Below, in pieces: positions 1 to 8,700 of a stretch of DNA of 11,863 nucleotides; the stretch's first letter is position 1; each line of letters begins with the position of its first letter. This DNA comes from Synura sp. LO234KE. Its lineage: Eukaryota > Sar > Synurophyceae > Synurales > Mallomonadaceae. The position numbers and the translations under genes were made by a program. The notes beneath the pieces were generated by a model, which did not search any database, was not told the origin of the DNA, and saw nothing but the letters and a program-made list of their open reading frames with translations. The stretch is taken from contig VKHC01000457.1 in NCBI GenBank assembly GCA_015143735.1, positions 1 through 11,863 on the forward strand, in the 5' to 3' direction.

Positions 1-1246
1 TAATGCAAATGCCGCGTCCTTTGTGCCACTATCACGGGCCGCGAAGTGCGGAGAAGATCAGCTTCTTGAAATCAACGACGTGGAGATCGAAATGGTGGAA
101 GAAGTTTACAAAGGAGCGATGTCTACTGTTTACAAAGGCGTGTGGAGAGGAAGTCCTGTAGCTGTCAAGACCTTCCCTGTACTCCCTGGTAATGTAGGGT
201 GAAGAAGGGAAAGATAAGGCTGAGAGCACACTGGTGGCGGAGCTTATGGTGTTATCCAAACTGCATCATCCACGCGTATTGATGCTCATGGGTGTGTGTC
301 GCGATTTCGGGCCCTCGGGCGGAGGTGGTCGAGGTCGAGCGATCATTACCGAGTACATGTCCAGAGGCTCCTTGTACAATGCGTTACATAGCGAGTCCGT
401 CAACACAGCAGACTCCTTAGCACGAATGCCCATGGCGTATCGACTGCGTATCATTCTCGATATGATTGAAGGGCTGCGGTTCCTCCACGCTTCCAGAGTC
501 GTCCACTGTGATTTCAAAAGTCCAAATGTGTTGATCGACGAGAATTGGCGCGCTAAAATTGCAGACTTCGGTGTGAGCAAGATTCGGCACACGTCAATGT
601 CACATGTCACGGGAGTTGTAGGTACTCGAACTCCACCAAATCCTCTCTACCTGTCTAGCCTATTGGATGAGTCAACCTATGCTCTATTTCTATTCTTGTA
701 TATGTAGGCACAGTGGCCTGGTCTGCGCCGGAAACGTTTCGTAATGAGCCTTACCGGGAGTCAACGGACATATACTCTCTAGGTGTCGTGATCTGGGAGC
801 TCATGTCACTGGACATCCCGTGGAAAGATATGACTGCGCCGCAAATCATTGGTGCTGTTGGATACGGCAATCAAAGACTGCCGATACCTCAAGGTATTGC
901 CGCTCCACTACGGCAGCTGCTACGGAACTGTTTCGATAATTCTGATCGACGGCCCACTGCTGAGGCGATGCGTGAACCTGTGCACCAACTATGGGCCTCT
1001 CAGAAGGCCGAAGAAGATAGGAAAGCTTATCGGACTGGTGGTGTCCCGGAGAGTTTTCTGTGTCCGATATCGATGGAGGTGATGCGCAACCCAGTGATAT
1101 GCAGCGACGGACATACGTATGAGAAGGCTGTGGTGGAGGACTGGTTGACTCGAAGCGATCGCAGCCCAATGACCAACGAGAAATTGGCTAATATGACCTT
1201 AATTCCGAATCACGCTTTACGCGCGACCATCGAAGGGTTTCTATAA
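1..1246 (+). CDS. TKL-type protein kinase with C-terminal U-box (5' partial)
   Basis: This gene encodes a protein kinase fused to a U-box, so one polypeptide is predicted to phosphorylate proteins and recruit an E2 for ubiquitin transfer. Exon 1 is open from base 2 and carries a degenerate glycine loop (YKGAMSTVYKG) and the catalytic lysine in VAVKTF. The next exon (start unresolved; open from 198 to 621) has the helix-C segment AELMVLSKLHHP, the catalytic loop VVHCDFKSPNVLID and ADFGVSK. Intron 622-707 is GT-AG and phase 1, and joins VVG to TVAWSAPE. The last exon (708-1246) has SAPE, DIYSLGVVIWEL and RRPTAEAM, then the U-box, and ends at TAA 1244-1246. The HRD arginine is cysteine, so this is a non-RD kinase, but Lys, Glu, Asp and DFG are present and activity is plausible. 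The 5' end lies outside the window. Family assignment is secure; the biological role is unknown. Confidence 0.9.
179..224 (+). other. Unresolved junction: micro-intron or frameshift in the kinase N-lobe
   Basis: The frame carrying VAVKTFPVLP runs into a stop at 200-202, while the frame carrying STLVAELMV is open only from 198, so the two must be joined near here. Possible GT-AG removals would be very short: 189-213 (25 nt), 179-218 (40 nt) or 179-224 (46 nt). Every intron I find in the neighbouring gene is at least 67 nt. A one-base indel in the GGG at 198-200 would also join the frames and would keep a Lys-to-Glu spacing near that of other kinases. I cannot choose between these. Confidence 0.6.
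622..707 (+). other. Spliceosomal intron in the kinase gene
   Basis: This 86-nt intron has donor TAG|GTACTC and acceptor ATGTAG|GC. Removing it joins the activation loop (HVTGVVG) directly to TVAWSAPETF, which restores the expected kinase subdomain VIII. Read through unspliced, the frame reaches a stop at 705-707. Confidence 0.9.
1043..1243 (+). other. U-box domain of the kinase fusion
   Basis: The segment runs from VPESFLCPI to the last residue. It contains the hallmark U-box order: FLCPIS, MRNPVICSDGHTYE, then VEDWL, SPMTNEKL and a closing LIPNHALRATIE helix. U-boxes keep the RING fold without zinc ligands and bind E2 enzymes. Ubiquitin ligase activity is inferred from the family. The protein stops three residues after the last helix (GFL), so the U-box is strictly C-terminal. 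Plant U-box receptor-like kinases (from memory) use the same kinase-then-U-box order. Confidence 0.93.
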
Positions 1247-1659
1247 CGGGTTCTTCATTCGTACTGCTCATCGCACTCTACCTGTGGTGACGTTTTTCTC
1301 CCTTGCTGCTGGTATGAGTTGCGTGTACGTTTGACGCAACGTTTGATTGAGGAAACTGGTGGATTTAATTTTTGGGGAACCTGTTCAATGGATCGCTTCA
1401 ATTACGTTTTAATATTTTGATTGCGTCCAAAATTCCTGAACTGCGTCCTTGAATAAATAATCCTGATGATAGAACTATTTTACAGTGATAGTCGCCATTA
1501 TTTTGCTTCCAAGGATCGCGGGGGGTAAAGCTTCCCGATGCAAGAAAAAGCGCCCCCTTCTCTTCGCCCTAGTAACTCCTTTCTTTCACTCCGTCGGATG
1601 CATTTGGCTGCAACCCTTCTCGTGGGCTGGTCGACTTGTTGCGCGCTCCAACGACATCA
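1247..1659. other. Intergenic region after the kinase gene
   Basis: I see no recognisable gene here. The first ~210 nt is probably 3' untranslated sequence of the kinase transcript. The short open frames around 1485-1723 have no family motifs and run into the repeat cluster. Confidence 0.6.
1452..1457 (+). terminator. Candidate polyadenylation signal for the kinase gene
   Basis: An AATAAA hexamer lies about 205 nt after the kinase stop codon, in AT-rich sequence. It is the nearest canonical signal in the right orientation. Whether this lineage uses AATAAA is not known from the window. Confidence 0.4.
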
Positions 1660-1868
1660 GTGGATAAAAATCCACGCTATAGTGGTACCGACTATAGTGG
1701 TACCATCTAAAGTCTACCACTAAATACCCAGCTATAGCTGGAGTAGCTTTGGGTGGACCAGCTATAGCTGGATATCCAATTCTAAATCCCCAGCTATAGT
1801 AGGACGAATATCGAGATGAATATCCCCAGCTATAGTGGGCCACGCACACTCGGCGAATATCGAGATGA
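1660..1868. repeat. Cluster of short palindromic repeats with CTATAG core
   Basis: Four copies of a 14-bp unit lie at 1728-1741, 1758-1771, 1790-1803 and 1826-1839. The first two are the perfect palindrome CCAGCTATAGCTGG; the others end TAGG or TGGG. Upstream are two direct copies of CTATAGTGGTACC (1677-1689 and 1692-1704), a hairpin GTGGAT/ATCCAC (1660-1675) and a second, TAGTGGTA/TACCACTA (1695-1722). A further 15-bp direct repeat, CGAATATCGAGATGA, lies at 1805-1819 and 1854-1868. On the minus strand, 1839-1804 and 1803-1768 are adjacent 36-nt units in the same frame (PTIAGD, two variable residues, LDI, one more). No transposase or target-site duplication is visible. It could be a minisatellite, a non-autonomous element or the remnant of a repeat-protein gene. 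Confidence 0.85.
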
Positions 1869-2626
1869 GTCCCAAGAACCAATACTTGTTACTACTATCA
1901 CGCACACTAGCACCAGAAGTATGGTTTGTGTCTCGCTTCCTCTTGAAGCAATCCTCCTCGTTGAAGTAGCAGCTTCGCAAGAAGAAGCAAGAATTCATAT
2001 ATATCCGCAAGCAAGATTGCCTCGTCTTAATCCAGGGAGAGCGAATGAATCCATTCCCCGTTCTAATTACTTTAATGACAAGTGCACTTGCTCACTACTT
2101 CGTGGTTGCGGCAGAGCTTGTTGTTGAAAAGGCCAGCGGTCCCGATCATTTAATCTTTGAAAGCAAAGAAATTGATGTGGTACTTCTGCGGCTCGTGCTT
2201 CTTGTTGGCACTGATGATATCAACCAGCTACATATATTTATTCATTTTGTGGTTAACAGTAAAAATAACAATGACGATTTTAATAGCTAGAACTTAGGGT
2301 ACGCGCCTCGTACAACAACAGCTTCAACACTTACTCAGTAGTTGCATCGAAACCAGAGATGCAAACTCACATGCGCAAGTAGCGCAAAAGCAAGCACTTA
2401 TAGCCCACACCTGTGGCTTAACTGACAAAAATGTAAGTACAAGAATCGCAACACTCTACTGTCACTGCTAAATTTAGGTTGACTAGAAAGGAACCCTTTT
2501 CAGACCGAACGAGGCGAGGGCTTCTCGAATCGAATAATTTCTTCATATCGCATTACCATTCACTACACCACCCTCAGCACATTACAAAATCTATTCGATG
2601 TAGTAAGGAAGAGTAGCCTTTCCCTG
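1869..2626. other. Intergenic region before the RAD54-like gene's stop codon
   Basis: I recognise no gene on either strand. The part closest to 2626 should be the 3' untranslated region of the minus-strand gene. A stop-bounded plus-strand frame at 2045-2290 starts with a hydrophobic run, but it matches no family I know, and its neighbourhood gives no splice partner or promoter clue. Confidence 0.6.
2237..2242 (-). terminator. Possible polyadenylation signal for the RAD54-like gene
   Basis: AATAAA on the minus strand (TTTATT on plus) lies about 385 nt beyond the stop codon at 2627. I saw no canonical hexamer closer to the stop. The evidence is the hexamer alone. Confidence 0.25.
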
Positions 2627-2765
2627 CTATGGCGAGTACTCGAGTACTCGTGACCGTTTTCTATGAGGGCGGCTTGCGGAGGTGATGGAGGACTCCTTCC
2701 GTTGCTTTGGAGGCGCTTGTTGGCGTTGGAGTGATTCGCAGGTTGACAAGTTGGTCCGAGCATTA
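2627..2765 (-). other. Terminal exon 34 with nuclear localisation signal
   Basis: This exon reads [20 protein letters not shown], then a basic stretch ending [15 protein letters not shown] and the stop at 2629-2627. Acceptor TATCGCAG|TAATG completes the glycine codon begun in exon 33. RPHRKRSR (residues 1147-1154) is a good monopartite NLS candidate, consistent with a nuclear protein. If the preceding 95-nt intron were retained, this sequence would be read in another frame and the NLS lost. Confidence 0.82.
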
Positions 2766-5700
2766 CTGCGATAAGCGTACAGTACACAATGAATGCAATA
2801 TAATGAGCAGCATATTGATAATGATTGCAAGATATACGGAGGAAGTACGTACGTACGTACCCGCACATAACGCAGGCCAGCAGTGCGCCCACCCCTTCAT
2901 TCATAAAGGTGCATGCATCACAGCTCCAACGCGGAGACACAGACCCGCGTCCCCTCGCTCTCCCAACACTCTCTCTGTTAGCACTGCATAGGCTGAAATC
3001 CACAACTTCGGTCTCAGGCATGGTAATCTGGTCACTGAAGTTCACGCAGTTCTCCTTATTCCAACCTTCGCTTTCGTCCACGTCATTGCCAGCACCTTTT
3101 CTGTGCCTCCCACTGCCTGTCTTGCTTGCATGTGGAGTACTGGGCGATAAAAGGGAAGGTTCGATTGAGCTAGAAGGAGATGCAACCACCACTCGCGCCC
3201 GCCCTCGTCCTCTGCTTACTGTAGCTTCTTCTCGCTCCTCTTGTACTCCTACTTCCGCCGGAAACATCTCTTCATCTCCTTTCGGAGACCCTTCACGTAC
3301 GACATTGCTCCCCATAAGACTTGAGGCATTGTGCGGCGACCCAAGGTGACTCCCCTTACCTCCATCCAGAATCATCAGGGAAGCAGCCCTCTCAGAGACC
3401 TCAGGAGCTCCACGTGTAGACACAAACTCTTCCTCAGAGTCCGATCCAACCAACACGGTTCTGCTTCTCCTGGTTCGTTGACTCGCCCGCTGCATGCGGC
3501 CTTGAGCCTCCTCATCGACAGGGTGGTCGATCGCCTCGGCCGTTACACTTCTGTTACGCCGTTGTAATCGCGCAGACTTCTCCCGCGCGTTGGTTTTGGT
3601 TACCTCCTCAAGTATCTCCACTTCCATTTCTTTTTTATTCGTGCGAGTAGAGACTTTTCGCCGTCTGCCGCTCTCCTCCTCTATCGCTTCTATTTGAGCG
3701 CCATCTGCATTCTTGGCTTCCTTTCCACGCCCTCTTCGCTTACTCACGCTCTTGCCCTTTTCCTTTCCGGTGTCATCATCCCCGTCCTCTGTCTCTACCA
3801 CGTCCGTCACTCCACCACTACCAGTAACACGCTCCTTCTCCTTCTCGGCCCGTCTCTTATCATTCAACTGCTCTAACTCCTTCTTCAACTCCTCCTGACG
3901 TCGCACTGTCTCCTCTTTGGTCGCCTCGATCTTTTGCTGCAATAGCGTCCATGTAATCTATATCCCAAATATTAAGTTACTAGTGACGTGGGGATGCTAG
4001 CGGACTTGAGAATGAAGTAGGGCATAACAACGCATGATTCCCCCTCCTCCTCCACACTCCATAGAGTCACCTATCCCCTCCTCTAGAGCGACATTGCACA
4101 GCTAATCTTAGTTGGGAATATACGAATTAGATTGTGTATTACGGAATGGCCGGTACAAATACACAAATAAAAGCTTACCTCTAGCCCGAATACAAATGAG
4201 ACCTGTGGCACAAGGCATTGAGACATGTGCATGACAGAATAATTAGTCGTCATTTAGTCGATTCGTCGCCCAGGCAAACCACGCACCGACAGGTCATCTG
4301 CCATCGCCTGTCTCAATGCCACGTCATCACATGAGGCTACACTGCAGTGGTGGCTCCACCTAACAGCAATATACGGCACGAGCGCATCGAGGGTGAGCGG
4401 GAGCTACTCGGATATGGTCCTAGGAGACATCTTGATCCCTACTTATCATATATTCGTATCACTAACGGTTGCTCCGCTCTCATACAATATCACAGGGAGC
4501 AGTCATAAAGTGGACGCTGCTTATATCCCTGCACATATTATAACACTTATCGCAGCCAGGGATACTATACGGGTATTTAAATTCAACCGCTCCTCTCCTC
4601 TTCGCATATACCTATTGAAGTCCTCTTCGTCTGGACACCCCTCCTGCTCCACGTGCTCCTCGCCGACGTCATCGCCCGCGGCCTCCTGTCGAATAAGGAT
4701 AGAAGAAAACTGTCACTGAGCATATTGATATGTCGCAGAAAGGTATTCTCTTCGATAAACATATTTAAAACAGGCCCTGAGGAATAGGATCACCATTTCA
4801 ACGATGACATTTCAAACAATCGACCAAGGATTCCGAAAATTCAGAACGAAACTCATCGCGGTGACGTGGTGACATCGCGTAACCGAACTCACATCTGATG
4901 TTGAGTCCTTGTCGTCCGCTCGTACTGAAGAGAAGGTCAACAACGGGACCTAGGAGACCAGGAAGGGAGCAGAAATGAAAAGGTAGGGTTGAGGTTCAGC
5001 CGGGTGATCTTCTGAGGAGGTGGAAGGACGACCACAGTAAGTTCGATTGAGAAATAAGTGTAGTTATCGAGATTACCAAGGCGCTCCACCTCGACTGGAA
5101 CTCCGGCAGAATCGAGGACTTCATCGCCCCGCCGTACTCCTGTGGGACAACGTGGCGAGGCGTGAGGTGAGGTATCATTCGCATATTAGCTACCTACGCC
5201 TTTCCGGCATATCCATTACCTGATCCAGTCCAACCACTACTCCTCTCAGCCGTCTACTAAACTGAGGCAATGTGTCGTAACGGCCTTCTTCTAATTCGTC
5301 CTTCAACTAAACGGAACGATAGAGCGATGGAGGTATCATTGTTAGACTGTATGCGAACAGATTCATCGTTGAGGATCACAAGGAAACGAAGAGTACTTAC
5401 TCCAAGCATTTCCTCCAATGGTATTCGGATCTCATCGCCGTTGTCACCCACCCCCACCAGGGATCCCAAATAATCGCAAAACGACTGGATGAACTCCCCG
5501 CACCTCTGACAGAAAATATTTAAAAACATGTCAAACAAACAAGAGACGAGTGGATCTCAACTTCCCAGAACTATAACCGTACCAGTTTATGTTTGTCAGT
5601 GAGCTGGTGCTTCTTGGAGTCGTCGTGGTGAAGTACCTGAGGATCCAAATGCAGTGCGTAAGAGCAGATGTAGGCTCACGTATACGAGTGAGGCACGTTG

Positions 5701-8700
5701 TACCTTCACAGAGGAGCACCTCTTGCACCGCAACGTGTCGTGAGTGTCGGATCTGATGAAGCGGCGGAGCGAGGGAGGCCGTGGATGATGACAGAAGTGA
5801 ACACACAAATCCCAGGGAGGGGATTCGATGTAGTAGTGATAACCTGTTTACTCGCTTACCTTGTGTCTCCACGTCGAGTAAATAATGACCGGAGCTCTTG
5901 CGTAGAGAACTGATTGACCTACAGCAGTCGGGGGAGGAAAATGAAGTAGATAAGAAGTCAGTAAACCACTTCTTTCGGCGATTCTTTTATTTACTCTCTG
6001 ATGGAAATCAAGAAACCATCACGTGGGAGTTTCCCCGTCGCCGATCCGACGGCTCTAACACATCTTGTCGACGTAAAATTGCAAGATTACACCTGCCTGC
6101 AGCATCCACAATGCTGGCCGTGGACTCACCTGGTCTTTGTTATCCACAATATTCTGGAGCCCTTCCTTAGACAGTTGCCTCTGAATGATCTTCTCCTCTA
6201 TCGAACCCGTGCTAAATCAAGAGAGAAGGACATAATGAGAATGAGAACAGCAGAATGGACCACGTACAGAACTGCTCGTTGTGTATCATGAGATCCTATC
6301 GAAAGAAAGTCATAGAATGAAAGTCATATCATCGATTGTACTTTGGAAGGATTCCTACAGTCCTTCGATATATAGGGAGGAGGGGGCGCAGAGGAGGAAA
6401 CCAGGAATAGCCTCCGCTTCCGCCTCCTCGCTGGTCGTAGCGAGTCCAATCTCACTACCCGCACCCTCGTCATAATCAATTCTTTTTTCTATCTCAGCGC
6501 GAACACACGGACCTCATAAACCGGTAGATGAAGCAGCGCTTCTTCTGTCCCTCTCTCCATATGCGTCCCGCCGCCTGCTTGTCTGAGGCGGGGTTCCAGT
6601 CTGGATCAAAGAGAACCAGTCTACAATTACACCGAGCAGTGAAACACGCATATTCCAATGAGTTGAACAACATATGATGTAAGAGTCTTGGATGCAAACA
6701 GCTAGTGATGCTGATTCGAAAGCGCAACGACCCGACCGACAGACCGACAGACAGACCGATATCCTAATTTGCTCAAACTCTACCCTACCCACTCGCCTGT
6801 TTCCGCCTATTAGATTGATCCCGCAGCCCCCGGCTTTACTCGATAACAGAAAGGCGAAAGAGTTGCTGCGCAGTGGATTGATCAGCGGAGAAAAATGAAC
6901 GTGGTTACGATTGTGAATGCAACCAGTAGGTGTAAATATCTCCTTCAATTGCTGTAGCTGCCCAACAGAGCTATGCAGAGCAGAGCACCTGGAGGGATTA
7001 TTGAACTCTTCCACCAACTTGGTCCTCTTCGTCCCTGTGGTGCCACCGTCCAGTCGCAAGTACGGCCAGCCGTTGTCACTAATAAGGCGAGGGACATGTG
7101 CCAACCGTTAACAGTCGACACAATTGAATGACACGGGCATAGCTCTACTAGTATCAACCTTGGCAATAGAAGGAATGCAATGAAAAGGTACTGTGAGAGA
7201 GCATGCAGCGGACTGACCTGCACATGGCCCCGATGAGGTCCAGCGTGGAGGTGAAGTTGGATACGATCACAATCCTGTCGCCCTCTCCAGAGTAGCGGAG
7301 GGTCTGCACGGCCGGCAACGTGAAAGCAGACAGAGGCGAGGGAGGGAAGGACATGTGTAAGTTAGTGAGAGGAATCGTGCAGCCCATAATTCCTTATCAT
7401 AGTCCGGCTCCCACGCCTTTGAATCCATTTGACACAGCTCTGCTCTCCCCCCACTCACTCCACCCCCTCACCCTCTTCCTCACCTGCATCAAACGGAATA
7501 AAACGAGGAACTTCCCCGAGAGCTCTGGATCAATCCGATCATCTCGAGACCCTCCGCCCCCCGCACCTCCACTCAATCGCCCTCGACTGCATGTACCCCC
7601 TCGAGATGGGACTGAACGGTTTAGAGGTATCCTAGAAGGCGCAGTAGAGCCACCAACTCCTCGAGATGGTAAAGTGGGTTTCCGAGGCGGCGCCCGAGTT
7701 GCTGCTTCTAATAAGAGAGTGAAATACGGTGCCAACAGTAATTTTGCTATTAAGCGAAGCAAAATAAAGCATATACAGACTAAAATAAACCGCAAGCAGA
7801 CGTCGAAGCCCCCGCCACTTCACACCACAGAGGATTTACAACGTGCGAAAAGATACGGCGCATCGTAACTAGTGTTCTTCACGCAGTTCAGCGTATCGTA
7901 TGGTGGAGAAATGCGCAGAGGTGCCGTTAACCATGCAATCGCTCTTACCTTCGATGGCTTGAACGAGCTCATCCAGGACGTCATCCGACTGTTGTTGAAG
8001 TTGAAGCGGGGCAGGCGTGGGCATGATAGACAATAGGGCACAATAGTGCGTGAGTCAATTTTACAACGGAAGGTAAGAAGCGCCGAGGGTATTCGTATAA
8101 AAGCCAGGGTCACTGGACATGAAGCGCGAGTAAAATATTCATGTCAAATATGGTGTGCACCATGACACAAGTCATAGTCGTTCATGTTGCGCTTTTGCGG
8201 TTCAAATTATGAGATATCTAGAGTTCGCGGACGCTATACTGTCGCCAAGTCCCCTCGTATTCGTGTTTCGGACACTCAGACGAGACATTTCGCTTCATAT
8301 GCATCGATCTCAGGTGACTTCGGCATAGTCACGGTCACATGTCCTGTAGAGTCAGGACCGGAACACAGAAGTTCTACTCACCTCGCCCTCTGACTTGCTC
8401 GTTCTACGCGTCTCCACCAATAGCTGTGGGTGACTACGAGGCGGTGACAGGAAAATATGAATGCGAATGGAAAATGACAGAATGAAACAATAGTGAAATT
8501 ACGACAAACGAAAGCACAGGGAACTGACCACTACACCATGTTCACTCGTATTGTGGGGACGGAGACTGCGTCATAAATATATCTAATTTGTTTACAGACT
8601 AGGTAAACTATACTAGACCTGCCCACCCGTCCTGTATTCCGTAACGGTCACCTGCATATGGCGATCATGTAACGGATATACTTGAGGGTGTTCGACTGCT

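Noticed and set aside
1660-1868. CRISPR array
   Set aside because: Repeats are 14-15 bp, variable and unevenly spaced, without unique 30-40 bp spacers or cas genes, and the surrounding genes are eukaryotic.
2045-2290. 81-codon plus-strand frame with a hydrophobic start
   Set aside because: It could suggest a signal peptide, but no family, splice context or promoter supports it, and an 81-codon frame is within chance expectation.
2825-3349. 174-codon open frame on the plus strand
   Set aside because: It lies antisense to exon 33, whose minus-strand reading has a recognisable zinc finger and coiled coil. The plus reading has no family motif and looks like a shadow of biased codons.
4393-4719. 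108-codon plus-strand frame
   Set aside because: It is antisense to exon 30 and its flanking intron. The minus-strand reading gives an acidic exon that phases with its neighbours.
4921-5061. Alternative exon starting at CTCAG|AAGATCACC (KITRLNLNP)
   Set aside because: It reaches a stop (TGA) within 25 codons, and its usable donors give the wrong phase or a 20-nt intron. The acceptor at 4950 gives a clean frame into the next exon.
6731-6760. GACCGACA microsatellite as a regulatory element
   Set aside because: It is a short simple repeat inside the GC-AG intron with nothing to indicate function.
7320-7868. 182-codon plus-strand open frame as a gene
   Set aside because: It overlaps two well supported minus-strand helicase exons (17 and 18). 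It has no domain, and its low-complexity Pro-rich content follows local base composition. The internal repeat is kept as a low-ranked finding.
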